From Leisingera thetidis (lineage in GTDB: Bacteria; Pseudomonadota; Alphaproteobacteria; Rhodobacterales; Rhodobacteraceae): 64,000 nt of DNA. A model generated the notes under the pieces. It did no database searches and was not told where the DNA came from. It worked only from the letters and a program-made list of their open reading frames with translations. How positions within the stretch are numbered: the first letter of the stretch is position 1; every line of letters begins with the position of its first letter. A program made the translations under genes and the position numbers. The stretch is from NCBI RefSeq assembly GCF_025857195.1, contig NZ_CP109788.1, positions 62,001 through 126,000 of the forward strand. The letters run 5' to 3'. Of the stretch, positions 25,293-33,270 are shown piece by piece.

Positions 25293-26687
25293 TCAGAGCC
25301 GGATCACCGCCATCTTGTCCTGGGTCATGTCATGCATGGTATAGCCGATGCCGCCGGTGTTGTAGCCGGACTGGCGGCGGCCCGCGAAGGGCATCCAGTC
25401 GACGCGGAAGGCGGTGTGATCATTGACCATGACGGCGGTGGCATCGAGCTGGCGCACCGCCTGCATCGCGGTGTCCAGGCTTTGGGTGAAGACCGCGGCC
25501 TGGAAGGCATAGGGCAGGCTGTTGGCGGTCTCAACCGCCTCTGCGATGCTGTCCGAACTGTAAACGCAGATCACCGGGCCGAAAATCTCCTGCTGCGACA
25601 CACGGGCGTCCGCGGGCGGGTCCAGAAGCACGGTGGGGGCATAGGTGGTCTCGCCCAGGCGCTTGCCGCCGGCCAGCAGCCGGGCGCCGCCGTCGAGCGC
25701 TTCCTGCACCCATTCCTCGACCCGGTCGACCTCGCCGGGGCGGATCAGCGGGCCGCAATCGACAGTCGGGTCGGTGGCGTCCCCGACCTTCAGCGCCTGT
25801 GCCGCCGCGGCCAGTTTCTGCGCGATCTCTTCCGCCTTGGCGGCGGGGGCAAACACCCGCTGGACCGAGACGCAGACCTGGCCGGAGTGGTAGAAGCCGC
25901 CTTTGGCCAGGGCCGGGATCATTGCGCCGATGTCCGCATCCTCTGCCACGATCACAGGTGCGGCGCCGCCGTGCTCCAGCGCACAGCGGGTGCCGGGGGC
26001 GAGTTTGGAGCGCAGCATCCAGCCGACGCGGGCGGAGCCGATGAAGGAGAAGAAGCCGGCGCGCGGATCGGTGATCATCTTTTCCGCCACCTCGTTGCTG
26101 CAGACCACGTCGCGGCACCAGTCCGGGGGCAGCCCGGCCTCGTGCAGCATCGCCACAAAGGCCTGGCACGACAGCGGCGTGTCCTGCGCCGGTTTCACGA
26201 TCACCGGGCAGCCGGCGGCGACCGCGGGCGCCACCTGATGCACGATCAGGTTCAGCGGGTGGTTGAAGGCGCTGGCGGCCACCACCACGCCGATCGGCTC
26301 GCGCTGGGTAAAGGCGATGCGGCCCGATCCGGCCTCGGTCAGGTCCATCGGGATTTCGCGCCCCGTCATCTGGCCGATCTCATGCACGCACAGCTCCACT
26401 CCGTCGATGGCGCGTTTGACTTCGACCTTGGCGTCCGCCAGGGGCTTGCCGCCCTCGCTGGCGATCAGCAGGGCCAGTTCGTCAAAGCGGTCCTCCATCA
26501 GCCGGGCGGTTTTCCTGAGGATCCCGATGCGCTGGTAGGCCGGCAGCCAGCCGTCCCGCTGGCGGAACAGCCCGTGGGCGGTGTCCAGCATCGCGTCGAT
26601 TTGGTCCCAATCGCTGGTTTCAACGCTGCCGATCCGCTCCAGGCTGAAGGGGTTCACGACGTCTATGGACTTGGTCATATCAGACAT
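25293..26687 (-). CDS. Aldehyde dehydrogenase family protein
   Basis: A 464-residue aldehyde dehydrogenase of the phosphonoacetaldehyde/lactaldehyde-type branch. It shows FNHPLNLIVHQVAPA in place of the usual PWNFP segment, FIGSARVGW, the general-base Glu in EHGGAAP, the nucleophile Cys in HSGQVC, and EIFGPVICV. Its N-terminus overlaps the 3' end of the upstream ThDP-enzyme gene: ATG 26687 overlaps by 13 bp, while ATG 26678 would give a classic ATGA junction. The two are therefore co-translated, and the aldehyde may be a product of the ThDP enzyme (inference). Confidence 0.9.
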   Translation of the reverse strand: MSDMTKSIDVVNPFSLERIGSVETSDWDQIDAMLDTAHGLFRQRDGWLPAYQRIGILRKTARLMEDRFDELALLIASEGGKPLADAKVEVKRAIDGVELCVHEIGQMTGREIPMDLTEAGSGRIAFTQREPIGVVVAASAFNHPLNLIVHQVAPAVAAGCPVIVKPAQDTPLSCQAFVAMLHEAGLPPDWCRDVVCSNEVAEKMITDPRAGFFSFIGSARVGWMLRSKLAPGTRCALEHGGAAPVIVAEDADIGAMIPALAKGGFYHSGQVCVSVQRVFAPAAKAEEIAQKLAAAAQALKVGDATDPTVDCGPLIRPGEVDRVEEWVQEALDGGARLLAGGKRLGETTYAPTVLLDPPADARVSQQEIFGPVICVYSSDSIAEAVETANSLPYAFQAAVFTQSLDTAMQAVRQLDATAVMVNDHTAFRVDWMPFAGRRQSGYNTGGIGYTMHDMTQDKMAVIRL

Positions 26688-28348
26688 ACCTTTGCGGCCA
26701 GCTCATCAATCAGGACCCGCTGGTTTTCGCTGTAGTCCACGGGCACGTCAATCAAATGCACGCCGCCTGCGGCAAAAGCACTCTCGAACGTGGGCGCCAG
26801 GTCTTCGGTGCGCGTGATCCGGTGGCCGGTGGCGCCGTAGCTGTTTGCATACTGGACAAAATCCGGATTGCCGAATTCCAGCCCCCAGTCGGCAAAGCCG
26901 GCATGCGCCTGCTTCCAGCGGATCATGCCGTAGGAGCTGTCGTTCAGCACCGTCACCACCAGATTGAGGCCGAGGCGGACGGCGGTTTCCATCTCCTGGC
27001 TGTTCATCATGAAGCCGCCGTCGCCGCAGATCGCCATCACCCGGCGGTCCGGGTTCAGCTTGGCCGCCATCATCGCCGAGGGCAGGCCCGCGCCCATCGT
27101 CGCCAGCGCATTGTCCAGCAGCACGGTATTGGAGTGGTAGGCCTTGTAATTGCGGGCGTACCAGAGCTTGTAGATGCCATTGTCCAGCGCGATGATATCG
27201 CAGTCATCCATCACCTTGCGGGTGTCCGCCACCAGCCGCTGCGGGATCACCGGAAAGCGCGCATCGTCGGCGCCTTCGGAGATATGCTGGTCGGTTTCCT
27301 GCTTGATGCGCTGGAAGTAGCTGCGGTCGAACTCCAGCGGGCCGCCGAGGGTCTCTCCCAGCCGGGTGATTGATTGGGCCAGGTCGCCGACCACCTCCAG
27401 CTGCGGGAAATAGACCTGGTCGACCTGCGCCGCCTTGTAGTTCACATGGATCACCCGGGTGCCGCCTTCGACCATGAAGAAGGGCGGTTTCTCGACCACG
27501 TCGTGGCCGACGTTGATGATCAGGTCGGCGCGTTCGATGGCGCAGTGCAGATAGTCGCCGTCGGACAGCGCGGCGGTGCCCAGGAACAGGTCGGAGCGTT
27601 CGTCGACCACGCCCTTGCCCATCTGGGTGTTGAAGAAGGGGATCTGGATCAGGTCGGTGAAATCGCACAGCGCGGAGCGGGCCTTGCGGCGGTTGGCGCC
27701 GGCCCCGAGCAGCAGCAGCGGCATCTTGGCGCCCCGGATCATTTCCGCCGCCTCGGTCAGCACCGCGTCGCCCGCCACCGCGTAATGGCGCGGGTGGGGC
27801 GGGATCACGGAGGCATCGGTTTCCTCCGCCGCGATATCCTCCGGCAGTTCCAGCAGCACGGCGCCGGGGCGTTCCTCCTCGGCCACGCGGAAGGCCTCGC
27901 GGATCAGCGCCGGGATGGTGTTGCCGTGCACGATCTGCTTGGACATCTTGCAGATCGGATCGAACAAGCCCACTACATCGATGATCTGGAACCGGCCCTG
28001 TTTCGATTTCTTGATCGGCTTCTGGCCGGTGATCATGATCAGCGGCATGGCGCCCAGATGGGCATAGGCGGCGGGGGTGGCGAAATTGGTGGCGCCGGGG
28101 CCGAGCGTGGCCATGCAAACGCCGGCCTTGCCGGTGAGGCGGCCATAGGTGGCGGCCATGAAGGCGGCGCCCTGTTCATGCCGGGTCAGCACCAGCTCGA
28201 TCTTCGAGGTGCGCAGGGATTCCAGCAGGTCGAGGTTTTCCTCGCCCGGGACGGCAAAGACGTATTCGACGCCTTCGGCCTCCAGCGCGGCGGCGAGCAG
28301 GTCGGAGGCTTTGGCGGGCGAATGGGGCACAGAGCGGGTGTCGGGCAT
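26675..28348 (-). CDS. Acetolactate synthase large-subunit-like ThDP enzyme
   Basis: A 557-residue thiamine-diphosphate enzyme. The catalytic Glu is in TRHEQGAAFMA, and the ThDP/Mg motif runs from GDGGFMMNSQE to LNDSSYG. Length and motifs fit acetolactate synthase, but no small regulatory subunit (IlvH) is adjacent. The coupling to an aldehyde dehydrogenase and a RidA gene points to a catabolic decarboxylase/carboligase rather than branched-chain amino acid synthesis. ATG 28348 is chosen because AGGAG lies 5 nt upstream; the longer frame (28375) has none. Related ThDP enzymes include glyoxylate carboligase and sulfoacetaldehyde acetyltransferase, so the substrate is open. Confidence 0.88.
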   Translation of the reverse strand: MPDTRSVPHSPAKASDLLAAALEAEGVEYVFAVPGEENLDLLESLRTSKIELVLTRHEQGAAFMAATYGRLTGKAGVCMATLGPGATNFATPAAYAHLGAMPLIMITGQKPIKKSKQGRFQIIDVVGLFDPICKMSKQIVHGNTIPALIREAFRVAEEERPGAVLLELPEDIAAEETDASVIPPHPRHYAVAGDAVLTEAAEMIRGAKMPLLLLGAGANRRKARSALCDFTDLIQIPFFNTQMGKGVVDERSDLFLGTAALSDGDYLHCAIERADLIINVGHDVVEKPPFFMVEGGTRVIHVNYKAAQVDQVYFPQLEVVGDLAQSITRLGETLGGPLEFDRSYFQRIKQETDQHISEGADDARFPVIPQRLVADTRKVMDDCDIIALDNGIYKLWYARNYKAYHSNTVLLDNALATMGAGLPSAMMAAKLNPDRRVMAICGDGGFMMNSQEMETAVRLGLNLVVTVLNDSSYGMIRWKQAHAGFADWGLEFGNPDFVQYANSYGATGHRITRTEDLAPTFESAFAAGGVHLIDVPVDYSENQRVLIDELAAKVCLI

Positions 28349-28384
28349 GGGGGCTCCTGTCGGTTGAATGGGCAAGGGGGCGGC

Positions 28385-29893
28385 TTATTGCGCGGCGTGC
28401 TGCTGGGCCGGCACCGGAAACAGCTCCTCCATCGAAACGGAACGGCCGTTGTCCAGAACGATGCGCGCGTGGTAGCGCTGCAGCAGGCGCGGCTCGGCCA
28501 CGCCGCAGCTGCGGGCGATGATGCCGGCCTCCTTTGTCATGTTCCTGGCGTAGTTGGCGACGCGTTCGGATTTGCTGGCCGGGTCGAGGCCGAACTGCAG
28601 CTTGGGGTCGTGGGTGGTGATGCCGGTCGGGCAGGTGTTCCTGTTGCATTGCAGCGCCTGGATGCAGCCAAGCGCAAACATGAAGCCGCGGGCGGAGTTG
28701 ACGAAATCGGCACCGGCGCAGAACGCCCAGGCGACCTCGGACGGGTTGATCAGCTTGCCGCTGGCGCAGACCCTGATGCGGTCGCGCAAGCCATAGCGGG
28801 TGAGGATGTCGACGGTCAGCGGCAGGCTTTCGCGCAGCGGCATGCCCATGTTGTCAATCAGGCTCATCGGGGCGGCACCGGTGCCGCCATCGGCGCTGTC
28901 GATGGTGATGAAATCCGGCGCGCTTTCCGGCCCGCGCGACAGCACCTCCTGGCACAGGCCCTCGATGAACCCATAGGCGCCCAGCACCGCCTTGAAGCCC
29001 ACCGGCTTGCCGGTTGCCTCGCGGATATAGGCGATCATGTCGAGGAGCTCGCCGACGCTGCCGGCTTCCGGGTGGCGGTTGGGGCTGATGGCGTCCTCGC
29101 CGGGGGTGAGGCCGCGGATGGCGGCGATTTCCGGGGTCACCTTGGCGCCGGGCAGGATGCCGCCCTTGCCGGGCTTGGCGCCCTGGCTGAGCTTCAGCTC
29201 GAACATGCGGACGGTGTCATGCGCCGCCACCGCGCGCAGCTTGTCCTCGTCAAAGCCGCCCCCGGGCTTGCGCACGCCGAACTTGCCGGTGCCGATCTGG
29301 AACACCAGGTCGGCGCCGCCCTCCAGATGGTAGGGCGACAGCCCGCCTTCGCCGGTGTTGAGCCAGATGCCGGCCTTTTTGGCGCCATGCGACAGGGCGC
29401 GGACCGCGGGGACGGAAATGGCGCCGAAGCTCATGCCGGAAATGTTGAAGATCGAGTCGGTGGTGTAGGGATGGCGGGCATAGGGGCCGATGGTGACGGC
29501 AGCGGCGGGCACGGCGTCGTGCTCCAGCGACGGGAACGGGCAGTTGGCGAAATAGACCGTGCCGGCCGGGCGCAGGTCGCGGGTGGAGCCGAAGGCGACG
29601 GTGGAATCCACGTTCTTGGCGGCGCGGTAGACCCAGGAGCGTTCGGCCCGGTTGAACGGCATCTCCTCGCGGTCGAGCGCAAAGAAATACTGCCGGAAAA
29701 ACTCGCCCAGATGCTCGAACAGATAGCGGAAGCGGGCAATCACCGGGTAGTTGCGGCGCAGGGTGCTGTCGGTCTGGGTCTTGTCGCGGACATAAAGCAC
29801 CGCCAGCCACAGGATGCCGGCCCCGAGGGCAAAGATGAACGCGTAGGACAGGAATTCGAGCAGCGCCAGGACGGTGCTGGATATCTGGGACAT
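28385..29893 (-). CDS. FMN-binding glutamate synthase family protein (membrane-anchored)
   Basis: A 502-residue protein with one N-terminal transmembrane helix (about residues 8-36) and a glutamate-synthase-type FMN/TIM-barrel domain. The barrel segments DFITIDSADGGTGAAPMSL and VCASGKLINPSEVAWAFCAGAD are typical. The 3Fe-4S ligands appear as C-x5-C-x4-C (CIQALQCNRNTC), as in GltB. The amidotransferase domain and the glucan-like C-terminal domain of GltB are missing. Such stand-alone 'GltS-like' proteins have no firmly assigned reaction; methylamine-type glutamate synthases such as MgsC are relatives. It starts behind GAAGGAG and heads the - strand operon that continues into the ThDP enzyme. 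Confidence 0.88.
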   Translation of the reverse strand: MSQISSTVLALLEFLSYAFIFALGAGILWLAVLYVRDKTQTDSTLRRNYPVIARFRYLFEHLGEFFRQYFFALDREEMPFNRAERSWVYRAAKNVDSTVAFGSTRDLRPAGTVYFANCPFPSLEHDAVPAAAVTIGPYARHPYTTDSIFNISGMSFGAISVPAVRALSHGAKKAGIWLNTGEGGLSPYHLEGGADLVFQIGTGKFGVRKPGGGFDEDKLRAVAAHDTVRMFELKLSQGAKPGKGGILPGAKVTPEIAAIRGLTPGEDAISPNRHPEAGSVGELLDMIAYIREATGKPVGFKAVLGAYGFIEGLCQEVLSRGPESAPDFITIDSADGGTGAAPMSLIDNMGMPLRESLPLTVDILTRYGLRDRIRVCASGKLINPSEVAWAFCAGADFVNSARGFMFALGCIQALQCNRNTCPTGITTHDPKLQFGLDPASKSERVANYARNMTKEAGIIARSCGVAEPRLLQRYHARIVLDNGRSVSMEELFPVPAQQHAAQ

Positions 29894-30241
29894 GGTCTCC
29901 GTCGCTCCTTCAGGGGTCTGGCGGCGCGGCTGGCTCCGCGGGCCTGGCATTTGTCACTTGAGAATGCGCATTCGTGGCGGGCATTGCATTCACGGGCTGA
30001 TCACTTCCTTTGGAGCCGCCTTCCCGGAGTTTGCATGGGGCTGTCGGTGGAACAGCGTGCGGATGCCAGATGCGGTTCCGCACGGTGCGGATCTGTCCCC
30101 GGATACTGGGGTAAGCCGGGAATGCTGTCCAGTCCGCGGGGCGGGGCGTACCATGGCTGGCTGACCGTTCCGCCGGAGTGCCGGCCCGGAAGATGCAGCA
30201 GGCACAAGGCTGCGCCGCGGCCGGGGTCCGGGGGGGGGGCC
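29894..30241. other. Intergenic region without a recognisable gene
   Basis: These 348 bp hold no frame with family features. A perfect 12-bp palindrome GAATGCGCATTC (29962-29973) lies about 70 bp upstream of the glutamate-synthase-like gene and may be its operator. A run of ten G (30229-30238) lies just before the MerR stop and is a possible assembly or sequencing weak point. Confidence 0.5.
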
Positions 30242-30640
30242 TTAGCAGCCCTGTACCGTGCGCAGCCGGGTCAGCATGGGGCAGGCAACATTCCCTTTGG
30301 CACAGTTTGCCGTGAGCTCATTCAGTGCGGCCTCCAAGCGCGTAAGCTCGTCGATCTTGTCGCGGACATTGGCAATATGAAGTTCCGCCATGTCCTTGAC
30401 GGACAGGCAATCCGCGCCGCCGCCCTCGGACAGTCCAAGCAGGGTCTTTGCATCTGCGAGCGGGAAGCCGAGATCACGGCACCGCTTCAGGAAACGAAGC
30501 CTGCCAACGTCATCTGCGGAATAGAGGCGCCGGTTGTTCGGAGCCCGTTCTGGCTTCGGAACTATGCCTTCACGCTCATAATAGCGGATGGTTTCAATGC
30601 CGACGCCGCTTTGCCTGGAGGCTTCCCCGATCGCGATCAT
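30242..30640 (-). CDS. merR: MerR family metal-responsive regulator (mercury type)
   Basis: A 132-residue MerR-family activator: N-terminal winged helix (IGEASRQSGVGIETIRYYER), coiled dimerisation helix, and three C-terminal Cys at 78, 113 and 120 matching the Hg(II)-binding triad of Tn501 MerR. The first spacing is the same as in MerR (35 residues), but the second is 7 rather than 9. The CAKGNVACPML loop otherwise resembles MerR. It diverges from a MerT-like gene across a MerR-type promoter with 19-bp spacer. Hg(II) is the best guess; Pb/Cd/Zn sensing is possible because of the shortened loop. Confidence 0.9.
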   Translation of the reverse strand: MIAIGEASRQSGVGIETIRYYEREGIVPKPERAPNNRRLYSADDVGRLRFLKRCRDLGFPLADAKTLLGLSEGGGADCLSVKDMAELHIANVRDKIDELTRLEAALNELTANCAKGNVACPMLTRLRTVQGC

Positions 30641-30655
30641 GTGAAAATGTCCTGT

Positions 30656-30686
30656 TTGCTCCTGTAGCAGCTACAGGAGTTATACC
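30656..30686 (+). promoter_or_regulatory. MerR-type promoter and operator
   Basis: -35 TTGCTC (30656-30661) and -10 TATACC (30681-30686) are separated by 19 bp, the long spacer that MerR-family activators twist into register. A perfect 9-3-9 dyad CTCCTGTAG-CAG-CTACAGGAG (30659-30679) fills the spacer. It lies 54 bp before the merT-like ATG. Confidence 0.88.
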
Positions 30687-30739
30687 TCTCCATGACCCTT
30701 GCCGCAATTCAGCGGCGGCCCGGCATTTGGAGGTGCGGA

Positions 30740-31063
30740 ATGCAGAAATACCTTGGCCTCAGCTGCCTGGGCGCGATGTCGGCCCTTGGAGCCGCGTCCT
30801 GCTGCGTGCTGCCTATGGCACTGATGCTGCTGGGTTTGGGAGGCAGCTGGATTGCAATCTTTGGCAGGATTGCAGCCGTCAGTTACTATGTCCTGGCGAT
30901 CTCGACCGTGCTGGTTGCGGTGTCCTGGCTGATGGCCCGCCAGCGCGGAACCGTGGCGGCGCTGAAATGGTGGCTTGCCGGAAGCACCGTCATGACCGGC
31001 CTGGCATGGGTTATTGTGTTCCGGGAGGCCGAGATCAACGCATACCTGATCCTGCAGATGTGA
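30740..31063 (+). CDS. merT: MerT-like mercuric ion transporter
   Basis: A 107-residue inner-membrane protein with three hydrophobic segments. The first contains the vicinal cysteine pair (Cys21-Cys22, SCCVLPMAL) that accepts Hg(II) in MerT proteins. ATG 30740 has GGAGG 6 nt upstream; the longer frame from 30692 lacks it. No MerP, and no MerA reductase, follows; the next gene is a GDCCVxC protein starting 1 bp after the stop. The second cytoplasmic Cys pair of MerT is not evident, so transport may differ from the Tn501 type. Confidence 0.82.
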   Translation: MQKYLGLSCLGAMSALGAASCCVLPMALMLLGLGGSWIAIFGRIAAVSYYVLAISTVLVAVSWLMARQRGTVAALKWWLAGSTVMTGLAWVIVFREAEINAYLILQM

Positions 31064-31064
31064 G

Positions 31065-31289
31065 ATGATGACAGAGCAAACAGCAATCCTTGAAAGCACA
31101 GTGACATGTCCGCAATGCGGGCACGTTGAAACCGAGACAATGCCGACGGAGTCCTGCCAGTGGTTCTATGAATGCAGATCGTGCAAGACAGTGCTGAAGC
31201 CGAAACAGGGGGATTGCTGCGTCTTCTGCTCCTATGGGACCGTACCGTGCCCGCCGATCCAGAAGGGCGGAGGTTGCTGCGCTGTCTGA
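31065..31289 (+). CDS. GDCCVxC domain-containing protein (Cys form)
   Basis: A 74-residue protein with eleven cysteines, including the defining GDCCVFC motif (Gly49-Cys55) and two CxxC knuckles (Cys15/18 and Cys37/40, zinc-ribbon-like), ending GGGCCAV. In other organisms the GDCCVxC family includes selenocysteine-containing members; here the position is an ordinary Cys codon. It begins 1 bp after the MerT stop, so it is translated with it. A metal-trafficking or sequestration role next to MerT is inferred from context; no function is established for the family that I know of. Confidence 0.88.
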   Translation: MMTEQTAILESTVTCPQCGHVETETMPTESCQWFYECRSCKTVLKPKQGDCCVFCSYGTVPCPPIQKGGGCCAV

Positions 31290-31356
31290 ATGCGGGTGGG
31301 CCGGCACCGGCCGCAGGCGCAGCCCGGCGGGATGACATTCCTGCCCGGGCGGCCCG

Positions 31357-32370
31357 CTATTCCTCCAGCAGTTCCCGGATGCCGGCATCCAGCTGGGCGG
31401 TGAACCCGGGGTCGTTGCCCGGATTTGCCGCGCAATGGCCCCAGGCAGAGTCGCAGGGGCGGAAAATGGCGTTGGGCATGTGGCGGGCCTCGATGCCGTT
31501 GTCTTCGGGCGGGAAGTAAAGATCCTGGGTGCAGGGCATCAGGATGGCGCGGGCCTTGATGGCGTTCAGGGCGGCCTCGAAGTTTCCATTGTACAGCGGC
31601 CCCGCCGAAATGTCGCCGGCCTGCCAGGTGGCAAGCTTGGCCAAAAGGTTGTTGGCATCCCAGCCCTGCACGTGGTCCTGCTCCCAGTCCTGCAGCAGGT
31701 CTTCGATGGTGTCGAACCCCAGCTGGCGGTAAAGCCCCTCGCGGTAGAAGGTCTGGGAAAAGGCCCAGCCGGCGTAGACCCGGCCAAAGGCCTTGAGTCC
31801 GGCCTCTGGCGGGGAGGTGTAGTTGCCGCCGTTCCAGGTCTGGTCGGCGCAGAGGGCGGCTTTGACGCCTTCGAGGAAGACGAAATTGTGCGGCGAGGTG
31901 CGGGCCGAGGCGCAGAACGGCAGGATCGCCTGCACCATGTCCGGATACTGCGCCGCCCATTGGTAGGCCTGGCAGCCGGCCATGGACCAGCCTGCAACCA
32001 GGGCGATTTGCTCGATGCCCAAATGGTCATGGATCAGCCGGTGCTGGGCGGCGATGTTGTCCCACATCTGCACCAGCGGGAAGCGCGGGCCGTCCTGCGG
32101 CGCGGGTGTGTTTGAGGGCGAGGAGGAGCGGCCATTGCCGAACAAGTTGGGGCTGATTATGAAATGGCGCGCCGGATCGATGGCGCGGCCGGGGCCGAAG
32201 AACCCCTCGTTCCGCGTATTGGTGCCGGTGTAAAACGTGGGCAGGACAATGACATTGTCGCGCGCGGGCGAGAGGGTGCCATAGGTCTGATAGGCAAGCC
32301 TGGCGTCTTTCAGCACCGCGCCCGACATGAGCGGGAAATCCCCCAGGTCCAGGATTTTATAGTCTGTCAT
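31357..32370 (-). CDS. MetX-like alpha/beta hydrolase (homoserine acetyltransferase family)
   Basis: A 337-residue alpha/beta-hydrolase of the homoserine O-acetyltransferase family. The nucleophile is Ser129 in GWSMAG, and the oxyanion region TFYTGTNTRNEGFFGPGRAID and a C-terminal His (WGHCAANPG) are present. The family's acyltransferase members share this fold, but many stand-alone copies are hydrolases, and the usual MetX length is about 370. It lies 70 bp downstream of a taurine/nitrate-type ABC ATPase on the same strand, so it is probably the last gene of that operon. Substrate unknown. Confidence 0.87.
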   Translation of the reverse strand: MTDYKILDLGDFPLMSGAVLKDARLAYQTYGTLSPARDNVIVLPTFYTGTNTRNEGFFGPGRAIDPARHFIISPNLFGNGRSSSPSNTPAPQDGPRFPLVQMWDNIAAQHRLIHDHLGIEQIALVAGWSMAGCQAYQWAAQYPDMVQAILPFCASARTSPHNFVFLEGVKAALCADQTWNGGNYTSPPEAGLKAFGRVYAGWAFSQTFYREGLYRQLGFDTIEDLLQDWEQDHVQGWDANNLLAKLATWQAGDISAGPLYNGNFEAALNAIKARAILMPCTQDLYFPPEDNGIEARHMPNAIFRPCDSAWGHCAANPGNDPGFTAQLDAGIRELLEE

Positions 32371-32440
32371 CGTTCAGCCCTTTGAAATTGCGGTGTTACC
32401 GGCCTGCGGCCTTGTTGGCTGGCAGGGCGGAGGCGCGGTT

Positions 32441-33241
32441 CTAAGCGTCTTCTTCCTGCGGTCTGGCCTCGCCGCGCATCAGCTGCATGATCTCGCGCTC
32501 GCATTCCGGGTAGCCGTCTAGTCCGACCAGATCCTCCTTGCTGCGGATTTCCCTGCCTTTCTTGAAATCCAGCTCGAGGATGGTTTTCAGGCGTCCGGGG
32601 TGGGCGGACAGGAACACGATGCGGTCGGCGAGGAAGATAGCCTCCTGGATGTCATGGGTGACCAGCAGGATGGTGGTTTGCGTCGTGCGCAGGATCTCCA
32701 GCAGCATCTCCTGCATGTGCCAGCGGGTTTCCGCGTCGAGCGCGCCGTACGGTTCGTCCATCAGCAGGATCTCCGGCGCGTTGGCCAGGGTGCGGGCGAT
32801 GGCCACCCGCTGCTTCATGCCGCCCGACAGGGTCTTGGGGTAGGCATCGCGGAATTTTGCCAGATGCACCAGATCGATGTAATGCAGCGCGCGGTCGCGG
32901 CGTTCCGCCTTGGGGATGCCGTTCAGCTTCATGCCGTATTCGACGTTTTCCTGCACCGTCAGCCAGGGAAAGGAGGTGTAGCTTTGAAACACCATGCCGC
33001 GCTCGCGCGCCGGGCCGTGGATCGGGCGGCCCTCCAGGCTGAGGCTGCCGCTGGTGGGCGCATGGAGGCCCGCCACGATGTTCAAAAGCGTGGACTTGCC
33101 GCAGCCCGAAGGCCCCAGCAGCACGCAGAGCTCGTTGCGGGCCACCGAGAAGGACACATCGCGCAAGGCCTCGACCCCGCCGCCGCGTGCGGGAAATGTC
33201 TTGCAGACATTCTGGACGGATAGAATGGTGCTGGATTGCAT
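32441..33241 (-). CDS. ABC transporter ATP-binding protein (taurine/nitrate/sulfonate type)
   Basis: A 266-residue ATPase of the SsuB/TauB/NrtD class. It shows Walker A GPSGCGKST, signature LSGGMKQR, Walker B ILLMDEPYGALD and the switch His in LLVTHDIQEA. ATG 33241 follows AGAGGGA; the longer frame lacks a site. It is paired with a binding protein (29-bp gap) and a permease on the same strand, giving a complete importer. This class carries taurine, alkanesulfonates, nitrate, thiamine precursors and some amines. Confidence 0.92.
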   Translation of the reverse strand: MQSSTILSVQNVCKTFPARGGGVEALRDVSFSVARNELCVLLGPSGCGKSTLLNIVAGLHAPTSGSLSLEGRPIHGPARERGMVFQSYTSFPWLTVQENVEYGMKLNGIPKAERRDRALHYIDLVHLAKFRDAYPKTLSGGMKQRVAIARTLANAPEILLMDEPYGALDAETRWHMQEMLLEILRTTQTTILLVTHDIQEAIFLADRIVFLSAHPGRLKTILELDFKKGREIRSKEDLVGLDGYPECEREIMQLMRGEARPQEEDA

Positions 33242-33270
33242 GATGCGTCCCTCTTTTCTGGTCAGGTGGG

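Noticed and set aside
30229..30238. A run of ten G as a possible phase-variable tract
   Set aside because: It lies outside a coding region, just beyond the MerR stop, so slippage would not switch a gene; more likely a chance tract or a sequencing weak point.
27374..30667. A 1,097-codon open frame on the + strand
   Set aside because: It is antisense to the ThDP-enzyme, GltS-like and MerR genes, all of which have clear family motifs. Its product is a Gly/Ala/Arg/His-rich sequence without domains, as GC-rich codon bias produces in the opposite strand.
31065..31289. Possible selenocysteine in the GDCCVxC protein
   Set aside because: The motif is read entirely with Cys codons; there is no in-frame TGA before the stop and no SECIS-like hairpin next to the motif.
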